Shown here piece by piece: positions 8,874-19,689 of a stretch of DNA of 64,000 bases. Numbering within the stretch: the stretch's first letter is position 1; the number at the start of each line of letters is the position of its first letter. The translations under genes were made by a program, and so were the position numbers. The notes beneath the pieces are model-generated. The model worked only from the letters and a program-made list of their open reading frames with translations. It did not search any database and was not told the origin of the DNA. Origin of the DNA: Aphelocoma coerulescens. Its lineage: Eukaryota > Chordata > Aves > Passeriformes > Corvidae. The DNA lies in assembly GCF_041296385.1 (NCBI RefSeq), contig NW_027183960.1, forward strand, positions 1,969,001 through 2,033,000, written 5' to 3'.

Positions 8874-9582
8874 TGGACATTGAAGGTTCAGGCTAAGGAG
8901 AATCCAAAACGTGGACAGCATCTCCCTTCTGCTGGAAGCCTTGAAGTTCACCACTGCAGTCTGCAGCCTACACAGATCATGTGAGTATTGTAAAAGTTCT
9001 CCAAGGAAGAGCAAGAACGAGGCTAATGCATGCACACAAACGCTGATCAAAAGCACTTGATGCTCTTGGACAAAAATAGGGAACCTTCACTTTTGGAAAG
9101 ACAAGGTGACTATGGTTGTCTCTACAGTACTAGTAGGAAAATATCCCTGAAGTTTTGCAAAACCTCTTTTCAGGGGTTTGTTAACTTCATCTTTGTTAAG
9201 AACTGGGGAACACAGGGAGACCTGTCACTTTTTTTGCAGAATGCCATAGAAACTGCTACACTCACTTCAACAACAGTCCAAGTAACCTTCTCTGCAAATA
9301 CTGACCATTTGCAGTTCTGGTTGATACAAGCCCCCATTACCTAAGAAAGGAACAACTCGGCAAGCAGTTTGCATAGATGAACAACTTAGCACGACTGCGG
9401 CTGATGACATGCCCTGACCTTTTTTGCCTTCAGCTATGGGTGCCGTACCCTCCTACCCTCACACATGCCACTCAAAGATCCACCTGTGACAGCAACTGTG
9501 CCAAGCCGCCACCCTTCTTCAGCACCATCGCACCTACCACAAGGTAGCTGAATCAGAGGGAAAAGGAGGTCGCCAATGGAGG
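8874..9582. repeat. Left palindrome arm, outer part
   Basis: Inverted copy of 2,612-3,320 (and 41,822-42,530), coordinates summing to 12,194 until a 20-bp deletion near 9,478 shifts the register. It ends where ERV-A begins. No gene is recognised in it; the 104-codon frame at 9,030-9,344 mirrors 2,850-3,164. Confidence 0.93.
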
Positions 9583-10241
9583 TGTTATAAACATATATTA
9601 TATTGGCTTCTCGCAAAGTATAAAGTAGATATTATATAATGTTAGAAATGCTTTTTGCTGTGTGGATGTAGTTTTCTCTCTTTTTAGCAAGAATGTTAAC
9701 AAGTGTGAGCACGTAAGATAACCTCCAAACGAACAGAGGATGAGGCCCGAAAAGCTGCTAATCAACACTTTGTCTAGGGAGCAAAAGGGCCCAAAGGCTA
9801 CTCCGCCCGGAGAACAGGCGGCCAGGAGAGTCCAAGAGCCGTTATCACCACTCTGCCCGGAGAGACGAAGAGGCCCAAAGCTGCAATCAGCCCTGTCTGT
9901 CTGGAGAATTAAGAAATCCACCCTACCATCGACTCTTGCCTAGCGGGCCCAACCCCAAGAATCAAGAGAAATAAAACCACAAGGCAGAAGACTACGCATG
10001 CTCTAAAAAGGCGGAACCAAGGAGTGGCCATGCAGAACAGCTCCAGGAAAAGTTTTAATATGAATAAAGAACAGACAGTAAAAATGGTATAAAAAAGACT
10101 CACCTCTGGCATCAGGTGTGCTCTTGGCAGAGCACCAAGGCACCCGGCCATTACCCCGTTGCTTTATTTGATGTGTCTCTTATTGTCTTTATATTAAACC
10201 CTTTAAATTCTCACAGGAGAGTGAACCTCGTTTTTCACAAT
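9583..10241 (+). repeat. ERV-A 5' LTR (659 bp)
   Basis: Starts TGTTATAAAC and ends TTTTTCACA (TG...CA). U3 ends with TATAAAAAA at 10,088-10,096; a polyadenylation signal ATTAAA is at 10,193-10,198. Differences from the 3' LTR are spread along the whole length, for example AAGAGCCG against GGGAGATT near 9,836, so no recent conversion between LTRs is apparent. Confidence 0.93.
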
Positions 10242-10242
10242 T

Positions 10243-10260
10243 AAGGGCTCGTCCCGGAGC
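10243..10260 (+). other. ERV-A primer-binding site (probable)
   Basis: One base after the LTR end the text is TTAAGGGCTCGTCCCGGA. The core GGGCTCGTCC..GG resembles the proline-tRNA type primer site of gammaretroviruses, but the first bases are changed and one C is extra. A tRNA comparison would settle the primer identity. Confidence 0.5.
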
Positions 10261-11151
10261 TACACCTCGCCTCTGAAAAGCGTGGGAGGATTCAAGAAGC
10301 AAGGGTAAGGCGCCTCCCGCCCAAGTTGGCAGGACCTTTGCTTAGCATCCTCTGGCGTGATTTGGTGGCAGCAGGGCAACACCCGGAGGACAAGAAAGAC
10401 ACAAAAATAAAGCAAATGAAAGAGAGCGCTCTCGACAAAAATCCCACAGACACTGGAAAAGAAACAGGACTGGGAAGTATTGTCCAAAGAAAAAGGGGGT
10501 GGTTACGGGAGATGAGCGTGTGTGAATGAGACGTGGGCTGGTTGCCCCCAGATCTGCGAAGCGAGTGTGGCAGTCTCTGAGTGCTGCCGTTCCGTCTTGT
10601 TCACGAGAACAGCGGCCAGCGAGGAGACAAAGCGAGAGATAAGCGGAGTGAAAGAATCTCCGGGGGTGACTGGGACGGGGTCCCAGAGAAGGGGTTGCAA
10701 AGTGGGAGCTACCCCCCCATATGCTGGGTTGAGGAAAACTCCAAGAGCACCCAGGGCCTAAAAGTACCCCAAGAGAGGTTGGGGTTTGGATGCTAGCAAT
10801 GCTGGGTTGAGGGAAATCCAAGAGCACCCAGAATCCTAAGGATTATATCATACCCATGGGTGGATACTAACAAGTGACTTGAAAGAGGTACCTTATTATT
10901 CTGTTGTGAGTAGGAATGAGTGAGTGAACAAATATTAAAAAAGAGTGAATGTGTGAATGAAAAACTGTGTAATTCGAAGTTAACTTTGTTTTTGGGGAAG
11001 GTGGGCTCTAATAAATTTTTTGGTGTTTTTTGTACTGTGAAAGGGTGGGTAGTATTTTACAGCAGTGAAGATTGGTGTTTTAAAGGAATGAATTAGTATT
11101 TCAAAGGGGGGGATAAATTGGTATTTTGAGTAATAGAGAACTCCTGGGAAA
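10261..11151 (+). other. ERV-A 5' leader with an internal direct repeat
   Basis: Untranslated leader of about 0.9 kb. A 40-bp segment beginning ATGCTGGGTTGAGG at 10,721 recurs at 10,799 with a few changes, a 78-bp spacing. The second half is unusually rich in G, T and GTG/GAATG steps. In retroviruses the leader holds dimerisation and packaging structures; I cannot assign these here. Open frames in it are short and unrelated to gag. Confidence 0.6.
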
Positions 11152-13038
11152 ATGGGACAACAACCTAGTAAATTAAGTTCAAATTATAAAAGGGTGCCAG
11201 AGGATATACCCCGAGACAGTCCCCTCGGGGTCAAACTCGCAAACTGGGAAACTGATCCTTCTACAAAAGGAAAAGAGAAAGTAAAAATGATTCAATTCTG
11301 CATGAAAGAGTGGGTAAAAAAGGAAATCAGATCTGATCATGTGTACTGGCCAAAATACGGGTCTGATGAGGCATGGATTTGCCAGGCTCTAAATGTATTT
11401 GTAAATTCAAAAGAGCCATCTCACCCTGAGGAGAGAGAATATGCTTCTTGCTGGACAGGAATTACAAAACCTCTGGGAACCAAAGTCTTCAAAATATCAG
11501 AAACCGCAGAGGAAAAGCAAACAGAAGAGAAAAAAGGCTGAGACCCTTTAGAAGTATTGCCTCCGCCGCCAGCACCAGAAGCTGCCCTCCTCCCCCTGGC
11601 TCCGGGGCTTCCCCCGCCAGCCCCCCCTCCGCCCGCACCGGGGGCCTTTCCCCCGGCAGCCCTCCCGCCCCAATGGAGCTGGGGGGGAGCCCTGCCCCCG
11701 CCCATGCCGGGGATCCCACCCTTCCCATATATCTCGGGAATCCCAGCAGCCTCAATTGCATCAAGGGAAAGGTCACACGTCCCGGCTTCAGCCCCTACCT
11801 CTCCTGCCTTGAGAAACCCGGCTTTAGCCCCGGTGCCCGCCTCCTGTGCTCCGGAATATCTGGCTTCACTGCCATACCCCACCCCCACCCTCTGCACCAC
11901 AGAATATTCAGCTTCAGCGCCAGACTTTGAATCTGCCCCTCCTCCCCAGGGGAGTTCGGTGCTTTCTTCCCAAATCAACCCTCTTCTTAACGAAGGAGCA
12001 CCATACCAGAATACAGGAGGTGCCATTAAGGCTCCGAGGCAGCCCAACAAGCCCTCCATTGCTAAACAAACAGAGGGAAGCCGAGAAATTCATTTCTTTC
12101 CGTTAAGAGAAGTACCTACGGGAGGAGGGGGAAGCGGCTTTGTGAGTGCTCCTCTAACCTCTACAGAGGTTAGGAATTTCAAAAAAGAAATTAAAGGATT
12201 ATTAGAAGACCCCATAGGTACAGCTGAAATGTTGGACCAGTTCTTAGGTCCCAACATTTTCACTTGGGAAGAAATGCAATCAATAATGAAAATAATATTC
12301 TCCCAAGAAGAAAGAGAAATGATTAGAATTGCTGGAATAAAAATTTGGGGAAAAGAAAACCAACAAGGTCCACCTGGGGATCAGAAAATGCCCATTACAC
12401 CTCCTAACTGGAACCAAAATGATGAAGCTGGGAGGGGACATATGAATGATTATTGTAATTTGATAATCAAGGGAATAAAAGAGGGGGCACTCTGAGGACA
12501 AAATGTCAGAAAGGCCTTTGAGGGGCAGCAAGGGAAGGAAGAAACCCCGACTGAGTGGCTGGAGAGGCTCCGAAAGAATATGAAACAATATTCTGGGAGA
12601 GACCCGGAGTCCCTAGCAGGGCAAGCCCTGCTAAGAGTTAACTTTGTCACTCATGCCTGGCCAGATATTAGAAAAAAATTGGAAAAAATAGAAGATTGGT
12701 ATGAGAAACCATTACAAGACCTAGTAAGGGAAGCTCAAAAGATATATATGTCCGGAGGGATGAAGAAAAAGCCAAAGTGGGAGCAAAGATCATGATAGCC
12801 ACTATGCGAGAGAGTACCTTCCAAAAAAAATCTAAAGCCCTCAGGTAACACTCCTAAACATTCCAGATTCAGAAATGGTGGAAAAGAGAAAAATAAAACC
12901 TCAGCACAATCAAGATTCCAAGAACAACCCAGGGATGCCTGTTTCTATTGCAAGGAAGAAGGGCATTATCAAAGAGAATGCCCCCACCTGAGGAGGGATC
13001 TGAAAAGATTTCAAGAGACACGCACAGAAGAAAAATAG
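11152..13038 (+). pseudogene. gag: ERV-A gag (four premature stops)
   Basis: One continuous frame of 628 codons plus the terminal TAG. It starts MGQQPSKLSS, a myristoylation-type matrix N-terminus. A very proline-rich p12-like region follows (about residues 135-180: PPPAP..LPPPAPPPP). A capsid region runs to about residue 545 (DPIGTAEMLDQF, then QNVRKAFEG..EWLERLRKN as the major-homology-like part). A nucleocapsid zinc knuckle C-x2-C-x4-H-x4-C lies at 12,940-12,981. Premature stops are TGA 11,539, TGA 12,493 and TGA-TAG 12,793-12,798. The frame ends TAG 13,036, in frame with pol. It would form the virion core; these copies cannot. Confidence 0.92.
13036..13038 (+). other. Gag-pol UAG readthrough stop
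   Basis: The gag terminator is UAG followed by GGA, and the pol frame continues without any shift (frame 1 before and after). This is the gammaretroviral readthrough layout rather than the frameshift used by alpha- and betaretroviruses. Confidence 0.75.
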
Positions 13039-16000
13039 GGAAATCATGGGCTCTATTTTTGGGGGGATAAATACCATCTGGAGCCTTTGATAACTTTAAA
13101 AGTAGGCCCCGAAGAGGAAGTATTGGAATTTATAGTTGACACTGGGGCAGAAAAGACTTGTGTGATGAATATTCCAAAAGGGAGTAATGATATGGTAAAA
13201 GTAACAGGAGCAAAGGGGGAAGGATTTAAGGTCTCTGTCGTTAAAGATGTGGTTATTGAAGGGGAAACAAAAATAGGGATAGGGGATGCTTTGTTAGCTC
13301 CTGAGGCTGGCAGCAATTTATTGGGAAGGGATTTACAAATCCAACTGGGGATTGGAGTCATACCAGAAGAAGGGAAAATGACGGCCAAAGTGTTTAAACT
13401 TAGCCAAGAAGATGAAAGCAAAATTAACAGAGAGGTTTGGGCTAGGGAAGGGAATAGGGGTGGACTAGATCTTGACCCCATAAGGGTCACAATTGAAAAA
13501 GAAGAAGGTCCCATTTGTGTACATCAGTACCCTATATCTTTAGAAGGGAGAAAAGGCTTAAAACCAGTGATAGAAGAATTAATAAAGGATGGGACACTAG
13601 AACCTTGTAAATCCCCTCATAATAGCCCTATTCTCCCAGTAAAGAAATCTGATGGAAATTATAAATTAGTGCAAGATTTAAGAGAAGTAAACAAAAGAAC
13701 ACGGGCCTGCTACCCTATGGTTCCTAATCCCTGCACTCTTTTAAGCAAAATTCCACCTCAACATCAGTGGTTTAGTGTGGTAGATCTTAAAAATGCCTTT
13801 TGGGCCTGCCCACTGGCAGAGGAAAGCCGAAATATTTTTGCCTTTGAATGGGAAGATCCAAACACAGGGAAAAAGAACCAGTTGAGGTGGACTAAACTGC
13901 CACAGGGCTATTGTGAGGCCCCAAATTTATTTGGGCAAGCCTTGGGAGAAATACTACAAACCTTCCCCACTCCCCCAGGAATACAATTTATCCAATATGG
14001 AGATGACCTTCTAATATCAGGAGAAGATGAAATGAAAGTTAAAGGAGCTACCATAAAGCTTCTAAATTTTCTTGGGAAAAAGGGACTAAAGGCATCAAAA
14101 AGGAAATTACAGTTTGTGGAATCAGAAGTAAAATATCTCGGCCACCTGATAAGCAAAGGTAGCTGACAACTAAGTCCTGAAACAATTACAGGGATTTTAT
14201 CCCTCCCTCCTCCCTCTTCAAAAAAGGAGGTTAGGAGACTGCTGGGGCTACTGGGATATTGCAGATTATGGATTGAAAGATATACACAAGCAGTAAAATT
14301 TTTATATGAAAAATTAACAGGGGGAGACAATATACAATGGACCAAAGATGATGATGATAATAAATTAGAAAAACTGAAGTTGAAACTAGCCTCGGTACCA
14401 GCCCTAAGCTTACCCTCACTAGAAAAACCCTTTCATTTATATGTGAATGCAGAAAATGGAGTAGCTCATGGTGTATTAGTCCGGGAATGGGGAGGGGTGA
14501 GAAGACCAATAGCTTATTTAGCTAAACTATTGGACCCAGTAAGCCGTGGCTGGCCAGTATGCATTCAAGCCATAGCAGCTACCGCTATTTTGGTGGAGGA
14601 GAGCCGTAAGCTCACCTTTGGAAGTAAACTGATTGTATACACACCCCATGCGGTCCGAAATGTGCTAAATCAAAAAGCTGAAAAATGGTTAACAGACTCC
14701 AGGCTATTAAAATATGAAGCAATTCTGATTGACAGTAATGATCTAACTATAGAAGCAAGCAAAAGCCTCAATCCGGCCCAATTCCTGTATGGAGAACCAA
14801 AAGATGACCTGGCACATGATTGCTTAGAAATTACTCAATACCAAACAAAAGTTCGAGAAGATCTAGCTGAACAAGCCCTCTTAGAAGAGGAAAGAATATA
14901 TGTGGATGGTTCATCCAGATGCTTGCAAGGAAAAAGAATGTCAAGATATGCCTTAGTCGATGGGATAAATATGCAGGCCATCGAAAAAGGAAAACTACCT
15001 TCAAATTGGTCGGCGCAGTCTTGTGAATTATACGCTCTAAAGAGAGCACTGGAGCATTTAGCACACAAAAAGGGGACCGTCTATACTGATTCAAAGTACA
15101 TACCTTTGGAAAGATCTGGGAAGAAAGGGGTTTACTAAATTCAAAGGGGAAAGAACTGATACATGAAGGCCTGATTTCAGAAGTGTTGGAAGCATTAAAA
15201 TTGCCTGAAGAAATAGCCGTAGTGCATATCAAAGGACACCAAGAAGGGATGACCCCAGAAATAAGAGGGAATAACCTAGCAGACCAAGAAGCCAAAGATG
15301 CAGCAGAAAATGGGACTGAACCAATTCTGTTAATCCTGACCCCAGAAAGGGGAGAATTGGAAATCCCCAAATTTAGTAAAGAAGAAGAAAAAGAATTATT
15401 TAAGATAGGGGGAGAACAAGATCAATCTGGAAAACGGAAACTTCCTGATGGGAGACAGTTACTTAATAAGCCACTCACTAAGAGAATATTAGAAGATATG
15501 CATCAAAAAACTCATTGGGGTACTCAAGCTAGCTTGTGTGATCATTTTCTAAAAAATTATGGGTGTATTGGAATCTTTGGGGTAGCAAAACAAATAACTG
15601 GGAACTGTAGAACTTGCCAAAGAGTGACTAGGAAAATAATGAGAAAAACAACATTAGGAGGCCGTGAGTTAGCTCTGCGACCATTCCAAAGTATCCAAGT
15701 AGATTTCACTAAACTTCCTCAAATACAGAGATGGAAGTTCCTATTAGTAATAGCAGACCACCTAACTTGTTGGGTAGAAGCAGTTCCTGCTACTAGAGCT
15801 ACAGCTAACATAGTATGCAAAACCCTTCTGGAACAAATTATTCCCAGATATGGAATGGTTAATAAAATAAACTCAGATAGAAGAACACATTTTACATCCA
15901 AAGTCTTACAACAAATAACTCAAGCCTTGGGAATAAAATGGGAATTACATACCCCCTGGCACCCACAAAGTTCAGGCCAAGTAGAAAGAGTGAACCAGAC

Positions 16001-16548
16001 TTTGAAAAAAACTTTAACAAAATTAATGATTGAAACTCAAATGTCATGGGTAAAATGCTTACCTTTGGCTCTGTTGAGAGGCCGAACACAGCCCAGGTCA
16101 GACCTGGGAGTGTCTCCTTATGAGATGATGTTCGGATTACCCTTCCTTACTGCTCAACATGAAACAGCCACTTATGAAGTAGGAGAAGTAAGTGTCAAAA
16201 AATATGTCACCGCAATTGCCAGAACACTTGAAAATTTGCGGCTGAAAGGAATGATCCCTCAAACCACAGCTTTGGAGTTCAAAATTCATAATATCCATTC
16301 AGGGGAATGGGTACTAGTAAAAACATGGAAAGAACAATCTTTGACTCCACAATGGGAGGGTCCTTTTCAGGTACTGCTGATGACTGAGGCCGCAATCCAG
16401 ACCAAGGAACGAGGGTAGATCCATGCCAGCAGAATCAAAGGACCTGTAAAAGAACCTGAAGAGTGGACTGTAATATCCAAACCAGGTGATACCAAATTGA
16501 TTCTTAAACGGAGACCAGGTGGCAATGAGCTAGAACAATCTAAATAAT
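13039..16548 (+). pseudogene. pol: ERV-A pro-pol (protease, RT, RNase H, integrase; broken)
   Basis: Protease active site FIVDTGAEKT at 13,126-13,155. Reverse transcriptase has VVDLKNAFW, LPQGY and the catalytic box QYGDDLL (YGDD rather than the usual YVDD/YMDD). A TGA at 14,164 splits RT from the connection domain. RNase H has YVDGSS, an E in CELYALKRAL, and YTDSKY; just after this, at about 15,100, a short deletion moves the frame from 1 to 3. Integrase follows from 15,183: H-x3-H and C-x2-C zinc site, DDE residues in VDF, SDRRTHF (R where G is usual) and HPQSSGQVE. A TAG at 16,416 precedes the last 43 codons; the natural end is TAA 16,546. Confidence 0.93.
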
Positions 16549-17124
16549 CCAAGGGATATGCAAAGAATCACACCTAACTGAGAAGTAAAAGCCAAATTTA
16601 TATCAGTGGCCCCTGGACAAATTCTGGGACATCGTGGAGAAGAATATTCTCACTTCAAACAGGAAGGGTTGGGACTGGATCAAACAGGGAACTCTCATGT
16701 CCTGATTCTAGCCTGTGATTTGTATTAAGAAGGGGGAGAATCACAACTTCCATCAGTGCCACATCATATACCCTGTTTGAATCATTCTAACACGGGGCAT
16801 GCCAACCACGTCAAATATAAGTAATTAATCTAGAGGGAAATTGGCATTTCACACCGTCGACACCCTAGTTGTAAAGGGTGTCAAGCACAAAATCAACCCC
16901 CTATCCAGACAAAATCATAAGCAACAAAAGCAATAACTTTGCTCTGCAGATGGGAATTACTAGTGCCTGTTGAATGGGAAACACCTAAGATACGATAAGA
17001 TACTACAGTTAAAAAGGTGCCAAAAGAAATTTGCCTAAAAGCTACAAAGGAAGTGACAAGGAAATAGAGGGCAAGACCGGGTCGGCCACTGTACTCGCCA
17101 CCGAGAAGATCCAATACACCTGCT
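16549..17124 (+). pseudogene. ERV-A decayed reading frame between pol and env
   Basis: About 575 bp separates pol from the env start. Frame 1, which is also the frame of the env start, is nearly open from 16,582, with stops only at scattered TAA/TAG codons and readable stretches such as ISVAPGQILGHRGEEYS and CKGCQAQNQPP. Typical gammaretroviruses overlap pol and env and have no such gap. It could be a decayed long env leader, an extra gene, or captured sequence. I do not recognise it. Confidence 0.45.
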
Positions 17125-19000
17125 ATGGGTTGCAACCTCATAGGCAAGGGAGGTGGGAGTATAAGCCATGCCGGACCTCTGTTATTCCTTCTTTTGTCAC
17201 TTCTCCTGGTCCCTTTTGGGACACCGGCAAGACCATGTTACAAATGCTATCGAAAGCTCTACATGGAAAGACACCGGGGCTTCTTTCTTATTACTCATAC
17301 CCATACCAACAGTCACTGTTATGACTCATCCAAATTAGGTATTTGCATGCATAAAGGAGAAAAATATTGGATTACAGAAAATTTAGGAACAAGTGGAAAC
17401 AGACTAAGAAGCAATTGTCCAAAAGGAGAAAAATAGATTTGCTCCACAGCTGCCACCAGGGGAACAGTCCAAGATTTGGTAAAAGAGCAAGTGGTAAGTA
17501 AAGATACAAAGCCAGCACAGCAACCTCGCCCTATATTCACCTCACCACGCCAGGACCTGTATGCAAAGCTCAAACAACAAAGAGGAAAAAACCCCAAGGT
17601 TAGGAAAAAACCTGTTTGTGGAATTGGGGGAGAGGATAGGTAAAGAACTTAACATAACCAACTGTTGGGTCTGTGGAGGAGCTTTAATGACAGAAGAATG
17701 GCCACGGAAAGGTAGCAGCGTAGGCCCGGTAGAACTCCTTAAATGGAACCGGACAAATATAAGAGGGGGGAACCGACCTGAGGGGTGGATTTTAAGTTCA
17801 ACAGTGATAGGGGAAGAATGCCTCTGGCGAACTGGGATAAACTTTCTTAATGAAGTAGGAAACACTCCCTGTAAAAGCTATAAAGTGAGTAACAAAACTT
17901 CAAGGTGGTGGGTCCCAGAAAAACCAACTTGGTATTGAGCCCAGAAAAAAGGAAAAGACTGTGTATATGATCATGAAGTTGGACTCTTTCAGTGTAATGA
18001 CACGAGGAAAAATCCTTATTTTGGAATCCCAGAAATAGCCAAATTTGGGGAGAATATAAATCAACAAGAAGGTGATTATTGGAAAGCACCAGATGGCTTC
18101 TTTTGGATATGTGGGAAAAGGGCATCCCCAAGACTCCCTTCACATTGGAAAGGGAGTTGTACACTAAGAATCATTCAACCAGGGTTTTTCCTTTTCCCAG
18201 AACCAGTGGGAGATCAATTAGGTATACCTCTCTATGAAGACTTCAAAAGAAAGAAAAGAGATTTAATTGGAGGATTCCAAAAATGGAAAGATGAGGAATG
18301 GCCCCCTGAACGAATAGAAACAGATGGGCCAGCTACCTAAGCACAAGATGGAAGCTGGGGATATCAGACCCCAATTTACATGCTGAATCGTATCATCAGA
18401 CTCCAAGCTCTTGTAGAAATCATAACCAATGAAACAGCTGGGGCTATGGAATTAATAGTCAGCCAGCAACGCCAAACCAGAGCTGCAATACATCAAAATA
18501 GGCTGGCTTTAGACTATTTACTGGCCGAAGAAGGCGGTGTGTGCAGGAAGTTCAATACATCGGACTGTTGTTTAAAAATTGATGACAATGGGGATGCCGT
18601 TCTAGATATGGCCAACCAAATCAGAAAAATAGCCCATGTACCAGTCCAAAAATGGGAATCAATGATGTCTGCTAACTGGTGGGATGGCATATTGGGGAAA
18701 GAATGGTGGAAGAAGCTAGGTTTCTTCCTCTTATGTGCTACAGCTAGTCTAATATTTCTCCCTTGCTTGATCCCCCGCTTTATTCGGCTAATCACCAGCA
18801 TAGTTCAAGGCATGCAAGTTGTGGCAATGCCTACTGACCCAAAGTTGGCTATGTCTGGAACAGCACAAAAAATTATGGTATTAAAAAGACAAAGTGATAC
18901 AAAAGACCCTCTTGAAGAAGCCAAATTGATCTGTGAAAAGAACGAACAGACATTAGAAGCCAAGAAAAAAGAATTATTGCTCAAGCCAAATGATTTATAA
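17125..19000 (+). pseudogene. env: ERV-A env (stops and one frameshift)
   Basis: ATG 17,125 starts a peptide whose hydrophobic core (PLLFLLLSLLLVPFG) is a signal sequence. A TAG at 17,434 and a shift to frame 2 at about 17,600 break SU. SU has the isomerase-type motif CWVCGG at about 17,663, a TGA at 17,936, and a strong furin site KRKKR before DLIGGF. TM has a TAA at 18,338, the [12 protein letters not shown] context, C-x7-CC, a membrane span ([15 protein letters not shown]) and a long tail of about 70 residues ending at 19,000. Such proteins mediate receptor binding and fusion. This gene is inactive. Unit 2 has one extra codon just before GAAACAGAT. Confidence 0.92.
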
Positions 19001-19017
19001 AATAGAAAAGGGGGGAT
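19001..19017 (+). other. ERV-A polypurine tract
   Basis: AATAGAAAAGGGGGGAT ends next to the 3' LTR start TTG/TGTTATAAAC, the standard place for plus-strand priming. Confidence 0.85.
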
Positions 19018-19675
19018 TGTTATAAACATATATTATATTAGCTTCTCGCAAAGTATAAAGTAGATATTATATAACGTTAGAAATGCTTTCTGCTGTGTGG
19101 ATGTAGTTTTCTCTCTTTTTAGCAAGAATGTTAGCAAGTGTGAGCACGTAAGATAACCTCCAAACGAACAGAGGATGAGGCCCGAAAAGCTGCTAATCAA
19201 CACTTTGTCTAGGGAGCAAAAGGGCCCAAAGGCTACTCCGCCCGGAGAACGGGCGGCCAGGAGAGTCCGGGAGATTTTATCACCACTCTGCCCGGAGAGA
19301 CGAAGAGGCCCAAAGCTGCAATCAGCCCTGACTGTCTGGAGAATTAAGAAATCCACCCTACCATCGACTCTTGCCTAGCGGGCCCAACCCCAAGAATCAA
19401 GAGAAATAAAACCACAAGGCAGAAGACTAGGCACGCTCTAAAAAGGCGGAACCAAGGAGTGGCCATGCAGAACAGCTCCAGGAAAAGTTTTAATATGAAT
19501 AAAGAACAGACAGTAAAAACGGTATAAAAAGGACTGACCTCTGGCATCAGGTGTGCTCTTGGCAGAGCGCCAAGGCAACTGGCTGTTACCCCGTTGCTTT
19601 ATTTGATGTGTCTCTTATTGTCTTTATATTAAACCCCTTTAAATTCTCACAGGAGAGTGAACTTCGTTTTTCACA
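19018..19675 (+). repeat. ERV-A 3' LTR (658 bp)
   Basis: Same ends and layout as the 5' LTR, with its TATA element as GGTATAAAAAGG at about 19,523. Followed by GAGAGAAGTTG, the right copy of the target duplication with one change. The LTR runs almost directly into the left-arm CpG island. Confidence 0.93.
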
Positions 19676-19689
19676 GAGAGAAGTTGTTC

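Larger units (their letters stand above)
9583..19675 (+). mobile_element. ERV-A, near full-length gammaretrovirus-like provirus (10,093 bp)
   Basis: Structure 5'LTR - primer site - leader - gag - (UAG) - pro-pol - gap ORF - env - polypurine tract - 3'LTR, flanked by a 4-bp target duplication (GAGG before, GAGA after). It is structurally complete but dead: four in-frame gag stops, one pol stop, an RNase H frameshift, a stop near the integrase end, and several env stops plus a frameshift. By eye the two LTRs differ at roughly 3-4% of positions, a moderate age. It lies in the left arm only; the right arms keep the empty site. Confidence 0.95.

Noticed and set aside
11421..12059. 212-codon minus frame opposite gag
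   Set aside because: Shadow of the proline-rich gag segment; Gly/Ala-rich antisense of the proline codons.
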